From NCBI GenBank assembly GCA_012964845.1, contig DTTG01000200.1, forward strand, positions 1 through 15,232: a stretch of 15,232 nucleotides of DNA, given 5' to 3'. Both the position numbers and the translations under genes were made by a program. Positions 1-7,688 of the stretch are shown here, in pieces (positions within the stretch are counted from its first letter, which is position 1; each line of letters begins with the position of its first letter). The stretch comes from Fidelibacterota bacterium (GTDB lineage Bacteria; Fidelibacterota; Marinisomatia; SCGC-AAA003-L08; D37C17). Below the pieces are notes generated by a model. It saw nothing but the letters and a program-made list of their open reading frames with translations, was not told where the DNA came from and made no database searches.

Positions 1-15
1 AAGTTTTATGCAATT

Positions 16-21
16 TATAAT
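16..21 (+). promoter_or_regulatory. Possible -10 element for secG
   Basis: A perfect TATAAT hexamer lies 21 bases before the secG start codon and just upstream of its AAGGAG ribosome site. A -35 element would fall outside the window, so it cannot be tested here. The hexamer sits in a TTATAATCAA context that recurs before the secreted-protein gene at 7798. In DNA this AT-rich such hexamers also arise by chance, so this is a modest call. Confidence 0.35.
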
Positions 22-42
22 CAACTTTAAGGAGAAATAATA

Positions 43-417
43 ATGTTATATGGAATAGCAATCTTTATCTTTGTCTTAGTTTGTTTCATGTTAATGGGAA
101 TTATCCTGTTACAATCCAGTAAAACTGGTGGAATGGGTACAGCCATGGGTGGACAAGCAATTAATACGGCCTTTGGTGGACATGGGGCTGATAAGCTGCT
201 GGTTAAAATTACCAGTGGATTGGCCGTTGCCTTCATGGTCTTGGCAATCACAATTGGAATGATGGATAATCCTGCCTCTCGCATTGATTTTAGTAATAAA
301 CCCACTCTCAGCCGTAATGAAGGAGCAGAAAATACTGTACCGGCACCAGCAGTTGACCTGCAGCCAGTTGAAAAGGCAGTACCTGTAGAAATACCCACCG
401 GAAACGACGGCGAATAA
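43..417 (+). CDS. secG: SecG, preprotein translocase subunit
   Basis: A 124-residue small inner-membrane protein that joins SecY and SecE in the general secretion channel. Two hydrophobic segments (about residues 2-22 and 56-74) flank a Gly-rich loop with the family pattern LLQSSKTGGMG then a GGQAINTAFGG stretch (residues 22-46). In the SecG family this arrangement of two membrane helices with a glycine-rich cytosolic loop is diagnostic. The tail after residue 76 is polar, with Pro, Val and acidic residues, and probably disordered. The start is supported by AAGGAG at positions 29-34, eight bases before the ATG. The gene is followed after 8 bases by a tRNA-Leu gene with no terminator between, so the two are probably co-transcribed. 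Identification is firm; the low-complexity tail is longer than in the shortest SecG proteins. Confidence 0.93.
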   Translation: MLYGIAIFIFVLVCFMLMGIILLQSSKTGGMGTAMGGQAINTAFGGHGADKLLVKITSGLAVAFMVLAITIGMMDNPASRIDFSNKPTLSRNEGAENTVPAPAVDLQPVEKAVPVEIPTGNDGE

Positions 418-425
418 TCTAGATA

Positions 426-509
426 GCTGAAGTGGTGGAACTGGTAGACACGCTGTCTTGAGGGGGCAGTGGGGGAAACTCTGTGTGGGTTCGAGTCCCA
501 CCTTCAGCA
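426..509 (+). tRNA. tRNA-Leu (anticodon GAG)
   Basis: A complete class II cloverleaf. The acceptor stem GCTGAAG (426-432) pairs with CTTCAGC (502-508), with discriminator A at 509. The anticodon stem CTGTC (453-457) pairs with GGCAG (465-469), enclosing the loop TTGAGGG with anticodon GAG at 460-462. A long variable arm of 15 bases (470-484), typical of leucine tRNAs, is followed by the T stem GTGGG/CCCAC (485-489/497-501) around TTCGAGT. The D arm contains the GGTAGA sequence. It decodes CUC and CUU. The terminal CCA is not encoded (the bases after the discriminator read CAA), so CCA must be added after transcription. It lies 8 bases after secG and 21 bases before the nearest ATG of the next gene. 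Confidence 0.96.
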
Positions 510-521
510 CAAATATTCTTT

Positions 522-527
522 TATAAT
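522..527 (+). promoter_or_regulatory. Possible -10 element before the TPR gene
   Basis: TATAAT occurs between the tRNA 3' end and the TPR gene. No convincing -35 hexamer is found 16-18 bases upstream, where the tRNA T arm and acceptor stem lie. If it is used, transcription would begin around 533-535 and only the ATG at 543 would be translated. The alternative is that the gene is expressed from the secG/tRNA transcript after tRNA processing. Confidence 0.22.
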
Positions 528-530
528 AAA

Positions 531-1832
531 ATGAGAAATAACATGCAAAATTACATTCTATTCTTTTTAATTATCGGATTCACCAATTTATTTGGAACTG
601 CAGAAGATCATATATCTTTAATTCAGTCATCAATTGATAATGGTGATTATTTGGCAGCAAATGAAAAATTTGAAACAGCTATTACAGAATATGATGGAAA
701 TGCAGGATTGTATTTTATTGGTGGAACAGTAGCTGTAAAACTTGACAAGCTTGATGATGCCAATAAACATTTTATCAAAGCCATTGAATTAGATAATAAA
801 AATGAGGACTATCGATTAGAACAGGAAAAATTATCTGAATTAAAAAATGGCATGACTAATGCTCGAAAAACCTATGATAGCGGCAGGATTGATGATGCTA
901 TAATTGATTATGAAAAATTAACCACAACCTTTTCTAACAATGCCATTGTCTTTTATAACTTGGGTCGCGTCTATAAAGTTAATGAAGAATATGATTTGGC
1001 TATAAAAAACTATAAAAAGGCTAAGGAAATAAATCCATTTGAGAATAAATATTCTCTTGCTATCACAGCAATTGCACAGGAAATGGCAAAAGCGGGTGAC
1101 ACAGAATATCGTCGCCAGGAATTTGATTCTGCCATAGAAAATTATAAAAATGCAATTCAATATTCTCCCGATTATACAACTGCTTATTTCAAACTTGCCC
1201 GAACCTATTTTAAAATGAAGGATTATGAAAATACAAAAATATATTTAGAACAGAATCTTGCAGTTGATCCAAATCAGGAACAATCGGAAAAAATGCTGGG
1301 AGATATTTACCGTGGCACTGGTGAATCAGAAAAAGCAATTGAGCATTACAACCTGGCAATATCCATAAATGGTAATTATCATCAAGCATACTACTCTCTG
1401 GGTACAACTCTCCTTTTAAATGGGGACTTGGAAAATGCTCAGATTGCTCTGAAATCTGCCATACAGCTTGATTCAAATTATGCCAAAGCCTACGGTGCTT
1501 TGGGGACTGTGGAACAAGAATTGGGTGAAATTGATTCAGCTATAAACAATTTTATTCAGTCTACAAATTTGGATGGTAAATCCTATAAAATTCATTATCG
1601 CCTGGCAAGTGTTTATAATATTCAAAAACAGCATGAAAATGCTAAGAAATCAGCTAAAGAATGTTTGAATATTAAGCGAAATTATGCCCCGGCCTATTTT
1701 GAGCTGGGTATTTCTGAAAAGGCACTGGGGAATAAAGTTGCCGCAACGGATGCTTTTGAAAAAGCAAAGAAAGATAAGAATTGGAGGAAATCCGCACAAT
1801 TTGAACTTGATATGTTGAGTAAAGGATTTTGA
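531..1832 (+). CDS. Exported TPR-repeat protein
   Basis: A protein of about 433 residues made almost entirely of tetratricopeptide repeats after an N-terminal signal peptide (Arg2, hydrophobic core about residues 8-22, likely cleavage after Gly-Thr-Ala at 22-24). Roughly ten TPR units fill residues 30-430, with recurring patterns such as AYFKLARTYFKMKDYENT, AIEHYNLAISIN and AYYSLGTTLLLNGDLENA. TPRs form helical scaffolds for protein-protein contacts; no catalytic domain is visible. The signal peptide places it in the periplasm or outer envelope. The open frame extends back to a GTG at 483 inside the tRNA gene, which is not credible. ATG 531 gives a positively charged N-region; ATG 543 is an alternative with a weak GAGAAA upstream. 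The binding partner is unknown. Transcription ends at the hairpin at 1883-1909. Confidence 0.8.
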   Translation: MRNNMQNYILFFLIIGFTNLFGTAEDHISLIQSSIDNGDYLAANEKFETAITEYDGNAGLYFIGGTVAVKLDKLDDANKHFIKAIELDNKNEDYRLEQEKLSELKNGMTNARKTYDSGRIDDAIIDYEKLTTTFSNNAIVFYNLGRVYKVNEEYDLAIKNYKKAKEINPFENKYSLAITAIAQEMAKAGDTEYRRQEFDSAIENYKNAIQYSPDYTTAYFKLARTYFKMKDYENTKIYLEQNLAVDPNQEQSEKMLGDIYRGTGESEKAIEHYNLAISINGNYHQAYYSLGTTLLLNGDLENAQIALKSAIQLDSNYAKAYGALGTVEQELGEIDSAINNFIQSTNLDGKSYKIHYRLASVYNIQKQHENAKKSAKECLNIKRNYAPAYFELGISEKALGNKVAATDAFEKAKKDKNWRKSAQFELDMLSKGF

Positions 1833-1882
1833 TAAATTTTACAGATGATATACTAAATTACGGTGAGAATAATTATCTGAAG

Positions 1883-1909
1883 AAAAGGACATTATTAATG
1901 TCCTTTTTT
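1883..1909 (+). terminator. Intrinsic terminator after the TPR gene
   Basis: AAAAGGACATT (1883-1893) pairs perfectly with AATGTCCTTTT (1897-1907) around a 3-base loop, running into a T tract ending at 1909. This is an 11-base-pair hairpin with U run, the classic rho-independent form. It also stands only 14 bases before the start codon of the next gene, which is unusual. Confidence 0.85.
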
Positions 1910-1923
1910 AATTATTTTACAAG

Positions 1924-2607
1924 ATGATTAAAGCTGTCATATTTGACTTAGATAATACTCTTTTGGATTTTATGAATATGAAATCCAAGGCGGTGGAAGC
2001 TGCTGTCCATGGAATGATAGAAGCTGGTTTTCAAATGGATAAGGATACAGCCTGTAATAAGATATTTTCAATCTACGAATCTAAGGGGTGGGAATATCAG
2101 GAAGTATTTGATGATTTTATTCAGACAGAATTGGGTAGACTTGATTACAAAATATTAGCGTCCGGAATAGTGGCGTATAGAAAAGCAAAAGAAGCCTCTT
2201 TAATTTTATATCCCAATGTGAATAGTACTTTGATAACACTCTCAAAATGGGGTTTGAAATTAGGTGTGGTATCCGATGCTCCCAGTCGTGAGGCATGGAT
2301 GCGGATTTGTTCTGTAAACCTGCATCATATTTTCGATGCTATTGTTACCTTCCAGGATACAGGAATGCATAAGCCTTCTCCTGAGCCTTTTGAGAAAATT
2401 TCGTCACTTTTGGATATTCCACCTGAAAATTCACTCATGGTTGGAGATTGGCCTGAGCGGGATGTAATCGGTGCAAAAAAATTAGGAATGAAAACTGCTT
2501 TTGCTAAATATGGAGATGTTTTTGGTACTAAAGAATCCGGAGCAGATTACGATATTTTAAATGTGAAAGAAGTATTGTCCATAGTAAAAAAAGAAAACCA
2601 GGTATGA
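1924..2607 (+). CDS. HAD-superfamily hydrolase (probable phosphatase)
   Basis: A 227-residue haloacid-dehalogenase-fold hydrolase with all four motifs: motif I FDLDNT with nucleophile Asp8 and acid/base Asp10; motif II Ser117 in VVSDAPS; motif III Lys150 in HKPSPEPF; motif IV GDWPERD with Asp175 and Asp180 for magnesium. The segment between motifs I and II (about residues 16-95) is helical and of a length fitting a C1 cap, as in phosphoglycolate phosphatase-like and YjjG-like enzymes. These normally remove phosphate from small metabolites; the substrate cannot be read from sequence. It begins the overlapping block: its TGA is shared with the acpS ATG (ATGA). No Shine-Dalgarno sequence is seen before the ATG, only a terminator hairpin ending 14 bases away. 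Family assignment is strong, specific function unknown. Confidence 0.88.
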   Translation: MIKAVIFDLDNTLLDFMNMKSKAVEAAVHGMIEAGFQMDKDTACNKIFSIYESKGWEYQEVFDDFIQTELGRLDYKILASGIVAYRKAKEASLILYPNVNSTLITLSKWGLKLGVVSDAPSREAWMRICSVNLHHIFDAIVTFQDTGMHKPSPEPFEKISSLLDIPPENSLMVGDWPERDVIGAKKLGMKTAFAKYGDVFGTKESGADYDILNVKEVLSIVKKENQV

Positions 2608-2966
2608 TTTTTGTAGGGACAGATATTGTTCCAATCAACAGAATTGAAAAATTGATAAAGGAAAAAGGCACTCACTTTTTAAATCATGTCTTCACCAAGT
2701 TAGAACAAAATATTTGTGATGGTAAAAATTCACCATCCATCCATTATAGTGGGAAATTCGCTGCAAAAGAAGCTGTAAAAAAAGCTTTATTGAGTGCAAA
2801 ATCATTCCCCCATATTCCCGTTAAATCTATTGTAATACAGAATGACACAGATGGAACTCCCGTTGTACAAATTGTTAAAGATGAAATCATTTATAAACAA
2901 TTGATAGTCTCTATATCCCATGCAGGAGAATATGCAACAGCAACGGCAATATTGGAATTAGAATGA
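2604..2966 (+). CDS. acpS: Holo-[acyl-carrier-protein] synthase
   Basis: A 120-residue 4'-phosphopantetheinyl transferase of the short AcpS type. It moves phosphopantetheine from CoA onto a serine of acyl carrier protein, activating fatty acid synthesis in the cytoplasm. Key motifs are in place: GTDIVPINRIEK near the N-terminus with metal-binding Asp7, FAAKEAVKKAL at 52-62 with Glu56, and the C-terminal SISHAGEYATA (103-113). Length matches the family. The usual KALG after the second motif reads KALL here, a mild deviation. Start and stop both use ATGA overlaps, with the HAD gene upstream and nnr downstream, so translation is probably coupled. The acpS-nnr pairing is a recurrent bacterial arrangement and supports both calls. 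Confidence 0.92.
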   Translation: MIFVGTDIVPINRIEKLIKEKGTHFLNHVFTKLEQNICDGKNSPSIHYSGKFAAKEAVKKALLSAKSFPHIPVKSIVIQNDTDGTPVVQIVKDEIIYKQLIVSISHAGEYATATAILELE

Positions 2967-4483
2967 TTCCTGTTATATTAAAAAATGAAGCATTCGCATT
3001 GGATGAATCTACAATTTCATCTGGTTATCTATCTGAAAAAGATCTAATGGACAATGCTGGTAAGAGTATCGCTCAATTTGTTGTAGAAAATATTCATGAT
3101 CCCTTCAATCAAAATATTATTGTATTAGCAGGACCCGGAAATAATGGGGGAGACGCTATTATTTGTCATTATTATTTATCGTTTTATGGAATAAATTCAA
3201 AATTAATTTTGTTAGATAAACAACAAAAGGAAAGTTGGATATTTGAAAAATATACGATTGATAGTAAAACAATTAATTTTCATGATGACAAAATTGAGTT
3301 GAATCCTGACTATTGGTACATAGATGGTATTTTTGGTATTGGATTAAAAAGAAATATAGACGGGAAATATAAAAAGATTATTGATCTCTTAATTGATTGC
3401 CCCAATATCATTTCAATTGATATTCCATCGGGTATTTACTGCGATAATGGAATAATGGCAGGTACAAATATTAATGCTGTTTATACCCTCACCATGGGTT
3501 ACCCCAAAGCAGGGCATTTTTTTAACGTTGGTTTAGATGCCTCCGGTGAAGTTAGCGTTTTAGATATAGGGTTTAAAGATATATCTGAGCCACATTCATT
3601 TTTACAACTAATTGATCATGAAGATATCTGTGAGCAGCTACCAGCTTATTCAGAAAATGCCCATAAATACAGCCGTGGGAAATTGGTAACTATTGCAGGT
3701 TCAATAGGATATACTGGTGCCTGTATACTTGCAATCCAGGCTGCAATGAAAACGGGGGTTGGTATTGTAAAAGCTATCATTCCCAAAAGCCTGAATGTAG
3801 TGCTGGAAACAATACTTACAGAAGCAATTACCATCCCGATTCAAGAACATGATGCCGGAACTTTCACAACTGAAAATTCAAGTGATATATTGCTTGAAAC
3901 AGACTGGGCTGATGCTGTTATATTTGGCCCGGGATTAAAAACAGATGCAAATTCTGGAGACTGGATGGCACAAATTCTTCGGAAATTAGAAAAACCACTG
4001 GTATTGGATGCGTCAGGATTTCTTCCCTTGATTGAAAATAAAATGACAATCGGTGAATTACCCCCTGATTCTATATTAACCCCCCATTATGCTGAATTTT
4101 CCCGTATATTTAATTTGGACCTGAGAAAAGTTATGAATGATCCTATTTCTGCTGTTAGGGGTATAATTCCAAAATTAGAAAATCGTGTGTTAATATTAAA
4201 GGGTGCCACAAATATTATTGTTAATTCAGGTGGTGATATTTTCTTAATGAATCACGGCCCGCCTGCCTTGGCAACAGCTGGTACTGGTGATGTGTTGACG
4301 GGAATTTTAGGAGCCTTGTTGGCGCAGGGAGAACAATTAGATGAGGCATCATTACTTGCTGTTTATTTACACGGAGAGTGCGTGCATCAATTCAATAAAA
4401 TAATCAGTAGCATGGGACTCATCGCTTCAGATTTACCTGCTATGCTACCCTATGCTTTGAATGAAGTGAATCATGTACATTAA
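2963..4483 (+). CDS. nnr: Bifunctional NAD(P)H-hydrate epimerase / ADP-dependent dehydratase
   Basis: A 506-residue fusion that repairs hydrated NADH and NADPH. The N-terminal YjeF_N epimerase domain (about 1-215) carries MDNAG (29-33), LAGPGNNGGDAI (55-66), DGIFGIGLKR (121-130), SIDIPSG (151-157) and GYPKAG (179-184). The C-terminal ribokinase-like dehydratase domain (about 230-500) carries GKLVTIAGS (239-247), FGPGLK (321-326), LTPHYAEF (372-379), LKGA (412-415) and ATAGTGDVLTGILG (437-450), where Asp443 is the expected catalytic residue. The two domains convert R- to S-hydrate and then dehydrate it. Length fits the family (about 500). The dehydratase motif usually read as DADAL is DASGF here (349-353), so one conserved Asp is Ser. 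It overlaps acpS by 4 bases and the VanZ-like gene by 11. Confidence 0.94.
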   Translation: MIPVILKNEAFALDESTISSGYLSEKDLMDNAGKSIAQFVVENIHDPFNQNIIVLAGPGNNGGDAIICHYYLSFYGINSKLILLDKQQKESWIFEKYTIDSKTINFHDDKIELNPDYWYIDGIFGIGLKRNIDGKYKKIIDLLIDCPNIISIDIPSGIYCDNGIMAGTNINAVYTLTMGYPKAGHFFNVGLDASGEVSVLDIGFKDISEPHSFLQLIDHEDICEQLPAYSENAHKYSRGKLVTIAGSIGYTGACILAIQAAMKTGVGIVKAIIPKSLNVVLETILTEAITIPIQEHDAGTFTTENSSDILLETDWADAVIFGPGLKTDANSGDWMAQILRKLEKPLVLDASGFLPLIENKMTIGELPPDSILTPHYAEFSRIFNLDLRKVMNDPISAVRGIIPKLENRVLILKGATNIIVNSGGDIFLMNHGPPALATAGTGDVLTGILGALLAQGEQLDEASLLAVYLHGECVHQFNKIISSMGLIASDLPAMLPYALNEVNHVH

Positions 4484-4823
4484 ATCTTGGAGAACATGGA
4501 TATTTTTTGCTTATGTAGGCTTGGTATTGTATTTTTCCGCACAGCCAGGAAATAATCTCAGTTGGTTTTCACAATTATGGAGATACGATAAGATTGTACA
4601 TTTTATGGAATATTTAGGTATGGGGTTTTTACTTATTAATGCTCTAAAAATAAAACCACTCAAAAAATCGGAATGGAAATTTGCAATACTATTTTTGCTA
4701 GTTTTCCCAGTTATTGATGAGCTTTTGCAGCATTTCACACCAACTCGTATTCCTGATGTCCTGGATGGAGTTGCAGATGTTTTAGGTGGATTAACCGGTG
4801 CATATTTGAGAAAATATTTTTAA
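4473..4823 (+). CDS. VanZ-like membrane protein
   Basis: A 116-residue integral membrane protein with the VanZ-like pattern: a first hydrophobic helix (about 9-23) followed by FSAQPG, then KIVHFMEYLGMGFLL (40-54), the acidic DELLQHFTPTRIPDVLD (82-98), and a final glycine-rich helix, ADVLGGLTGAYL (101-112). The family signature residues Lys40, His43, Glu46, Asp82, Glu83, Gln86, Arg92 and Asp98 are all present; the usual late Asn is Asp102. VanZ itself gives teicoplanin resistance in enterococci, but most stand-alone homologues in Gram-negative bacteria have no established function, and a resistance role should not be assumed. The start lies within the last codons of nnr (11-base overlap), and its TAA shares a base with the recN ATG. 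The family call is good; the role is unknown. Confidence 0.78.
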   Translation: MYIKSWRTWIFFAYVGLVLYFSAQPGNNLSWFSQLWRYDKIVHFMEYLGMGFLLINALKIKPLKKSEWKFAILFLLVFPVIDELLQHFTPTRIPDVLDGVADVLGGLTGAYLRKYF

Positions 4824-6439
4824 TGCTGTCATCCCTCTATATTAAAAATTTAGCTATCATTGATGAATTAAATATCTCATTTAATGAAGGCTTAAATATA
4901 ATTACCGGTGAAACTGGCGCTGGAAAATCACTCATCATAAAAGCAATACAACTTTTAATGGGAAGAAAGTTCTCCCCGGAAATATTACGTACGGGTAGTG
5001 ATACATTAGTAGTTGAGGGAAATTTCAATGAACATAATAATAATACCATAATTCGAAGAATATATAGGCAGAATAGACAGTCAAAGTCTTTTATTAACGA
5101 TGAACCAGTTACTCAAAAAGAACTACTTAAAACCACTCGCCTTCTGGCTGATTTGCATGGGCAGCATGACCATCAGAATTTATTAGATTCAAATACACAT
5201 TTGCACTATCTGGACTCTTATGGAAGTTATGATTCTATACTGGTTAAGTTAAAAAATACATTTCAGAGTGTGCAAGAATGCGAAAGTAAACTGCATAAAC
5301 TCCTATTAATGCAGCAGAAATTAAGAGAGAAAAGTGAACTATATAAATTTCAATTAAATGAACTTACACAATATCCTCTTTCAATAAATTTTGAAAAAGA
5401 AATAGTTAAACAATATAATCGACTTTCAATGGCATCCGAAATTCAATCCTCTCTTTCAACTGTAGGAATGTTGTTGGAGGAAGGTGATTATGCCGTCATA
5501 AATAGTTTAAACAAAATAAGAAATGAACTTGAAAAAGTTTCAGAATTCGATGAGTCTATTCTCACTATCCAAAAAAGAACTGGTGAAAATCGAATTGAAT
5601 TGGAAGATATGGTTTTAGATATTCAAAGAATTAAAGAGAACATATCGGTTCGTCCTGATGAATTGGAAAAAGTAAATGACATTATTGCACATATTGAGAT
5701 GCTAAAACGAAAACATGGTGGAAGTATTGAATCTGTGATTGAATATAGAGATTCAATTATCCAGGCTGAGCTTGAATCTGGAGGGTGCAAGGCTGAAATT
5801 AATAATTTGGAAAACAAATTTCAAGATCTGAAAAAAGAGTTATTAGAAAATTCAACAAAAATATCTCAATATCGTAAAGCTACTGCTATCAAGTTGGAAA
5901 AGACAATAAAGAATAATCTCAAACATTTAAATATGGCTGACACTATTTTTAAAATAAATTTGATCTCTGATCCTGAAAATATTATAGAAACTGGAATGGA
6001 TTCGTGTGAATTTTTTATTTCCACAAACATTGGAGAAGAGTTACGTCCAGTTGCGAAAATAGCATCAGGTGGTGAAATATCACGAATAATGTTAGCAATT
6101 AAAATGGCATTGCAATCAAAAGATATTGTAGATACATTAATTTTTGATGAGATTGATTCCGGAATTTCAGGAGCTACCGCTGAAAGAATTGGCGAGACTT
6201 TTGAAAAATTAGCTGAAAGTCATCAGATTTTATGTATTACGCATTTATCTCAAATTGCTGGCAAGGGAGACACTCATTTTAAAGTAAGTAAAAATATTAA
6301 GGGTGAACGTATTGTTGTTAATGTCAATAAATTGACAAAAACTGATAGAATTGGGGAAATTGCCACATTAATCAGTGGACGAAAAATAACTGAATCCAGC
6401 CGAAAACAAGCTGAGGAATTACTACAAGCGAATGGATAA
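4823..6439 (+). CDS. recN: DNA repair protein RecN
   Basis: A 538-residue SMC-like ATPase acting in recombinational repair of double-strand breaks, where it is thought to hold or bring together broken DNA. The N-terminal head has Walker A GETGAGKS (29-36, Lys35) and the HGQHDHQ segment typical of RecN. The middle (about 150-350) is rich in charged heptad-like sequence, consistent with a coiled coil but shorter than in true SMC proteins. The C-terminal head has the ABC signature ASGGEISR (414-421), Walker B LIFDEID (439-445, Asp442 and Glu443) and the THLSQIA switch region. Length is close to E. coli RecN (553). It starts at TAATG shared with the VanZ-like gene and ends 8 bases inside murA. 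Confidence 0.95.
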   Translation: MLSSLYIKNLAIIDELNISFNEGLNIITGETGAGKSLIIKAIQLLMGRKFSPEILRTGSDTLVVEGNFNEHNNNTIIRRIYRQNRQSKSFINDEPVTQKELLKTTRLLADLHGQHDHQNLLDSNTHLHYLDSYGSYDSILVKLKNTFQSVQECESKLHKLLLMQQKLREKSELYKFQLNELTQYPLSINFEKEIVKQYNRLSMASEIQSSLSTVGMLLEEGDYAVINSLNKIRNELEKVSEFDESILTIQKRTGENRIELEDMVLDIQRIKENISVRPDELEKVNDIIAHIEMLKRKHGGSIESVIEYRDSIIQAELESGGCKAEINNLENKFQDLKKELLENSTKISQYRKATAIKLEKTIKNNLKHLNMADTIFKINLISDPENIIETGMDSCEFFISTNIGEELRPVAKIASGGEISRIMLAIKMALQSKDIVDTLIFDEIDSGISGATAERIGETFEKLAESHQILCITHLSQIAGKGDTHFKVSKNIKGERIVVNVNKLTKTDRIGEIATLISGRKITESSRKQAEELLQANG

Positions 6440-7688
6440 ATTTATTATTAAAGGGGGAATCCCTTTAAAAGGAAAAGTTAAAATTAGCGGGGCAAAAAAT
6501 GCTGTTTTGCCAATTATGGCTGCAACTATAATTGTTTCAGGTAAATATCGATTGAAAAATGTACCCCAATTGCGAGATACATTTACCATGAAAAGATTGT
6601 TGGAAATGGTTGGAGCCACGGTCCACTATGAAAACAATATTATGGATATTGATACATCTGGATGTGATACACCAATTGCCCCGTATGAACTGGTGAAAAC
6701 GATGCGGGCATCCTTTTATGTATTAGGTCCATTATTAAGTCGTTTTAATTATGCAGAAGTTTCCCTTCCTGGAGGCTGTGCATGGGGTCCTCGCCCGGTA
6801 AATTATCACCTCCAGGCAATGGAAGCATTGGGTGCAGAGGTTGATCTTTCTGATGGAATGATTATTGCAAAAGGTAAATTAAAGGGAGCCCAGATAAACT
6901 TTGAACGAAGCAGTGTAGGTGCAACAGGTAATGCTTTAATGGCGGCTGTTAACTCAGCAGGAACTACTATTATAAAAAATGCAGCTCAAGAGCCTGAGAT
7001 AGAAGCTCTATGTCATTTTCTTGAAAAAATGGGAGCAGATATTCAAGGAATAGGGACAGAGGAAATAATCATTTATGGCCAGAAGAAATTGAATGCTGAT
7101 ATTGAATATTCTGTAATTCCTGATCGAATAGAAGCAGGGACATTTCTTATTGCCGGCGCAAGTACATTTGGTGATATTACTGTGGTAAATGTAAATCCTG
7201 GGCATTTAGATATTCTTTTAAAATATTTAACCGAAGCAGGATTTAATTTAGATGTGCAGGATAAATCAATTAGAATATCCCCTTCACAGAATTATGTCAA
7301 TCCAGTTAATATGACCACAGAAATTTATCCTGGGTTCCCAACAGACCTGCAAGCACAGTGGATGGCTTTAATGGCAATAGCTAATGGAGAGAGTAAAATC
7401 ACCGAAGAAATTTATACAGATCGCTTCACCCATATTGCTGAACTAACTCGGTTTGGTGCTCAAATTCAATTATCAGGCAATAAAGCTGAAATACAGGGAA
7501 TTAATAAATTGAAAGGTGCTCCAGTAATGTCAACGGATATCCGTGCCAGCGCATCTCTTATAATTGCAGCATTAGCTGCAGAAGGAAAGAGCAGTATATC
7601 TAGAATTTACCATATTGACAGAGGATATGATAATATTGAAAATAAGTTCAATCTACTGGGTGCAAAAATTAATAGGGTTCGGGAATGA
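6432..7688 (+). CDS. murA: UDP-N-acetylglucosamine 1-carboxyvinyltransferase
   Basis: MurA of 418 residues, the first committed enzyme of peptidoglycan synthesis. It transfers enolpyruvate from phosphoenolpyruvate to UDP-GlcNAc in the cytoplasm. The catalytic features are intact: SGAKNA with Lys22 and Asn23, Arg92, the loop LPGGCAWGPRP with active-site Cys116, Arg121, and Asp305 in GFPTDLQAQWMA. Because Cys rather than Asp occupies the active-site position, the enzyme would be expected to be fosfomycin-sensitive by that criterion. Two EPSP-synthase-type inside-out barrel halves are evident across the length, which matches E. coli MurA (419). Its start lies 8 bases inside recN, with a GAGGA about 14 bases upstream, rather far for a standard ribosome site. 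It is the last gene of the overlapping block; no terminator is visible after it. Confidence 0.96.
   Translation: MDKFIIKGGIPLKGKVKISGAKNAVLPIMAATIIVSGKYRLKNVPQLRDTFTMKRLLEMVGATVHYENNIMDIDTSGCDTPIAPYELVKTMRASFYVLGPLLSRFNYAEVSLPGGCAWGPRPVNYHLQAMEALGAEVDLSDGMIIAKGKLKGAQINFERSSVGATGNALMAAVNSAGTTIIKNAAQEPEIEALCHFLEKMGADIQGIGTEEIIIYGQKKLNADIEYSVIPDRIEAGTFLIAGASTFGDITVVNVNPGHLDILLKYLTEAGFNLDVQDKSIRISPSQNYVNPVNMTTEIYPGFPTDLQAQWMALMAIANGESKITEEIYTDRFTHIAELTRFGAQIQLSGNKAEIQGINKLKGAPVMSTDIRASASLIIAALAAEGKSSISRIYHIDRGYDNIENKFNLLGAKINRVRE

Noticed and set aside
109..510. Minus-strand open frame of 133 codons across secG and the tRNA
   Set aside because: It is antisense to secG and covers the whole tRNA gene; the protein has no recognisable features.
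483..530. Upstream extension of the TPR gene to a GTG at 483
   Set aside because: The start would lie in the tRNA variable arm and the first 16 residues would encode tRNA sequence; the signal peptide begins at 531 or 543.
4473..4823. Glycopeptide resistance gene
   Set aside because: VanZ-like domains are widespread with unknown roles and no other van gene is present, so a resistance claim is not supported.
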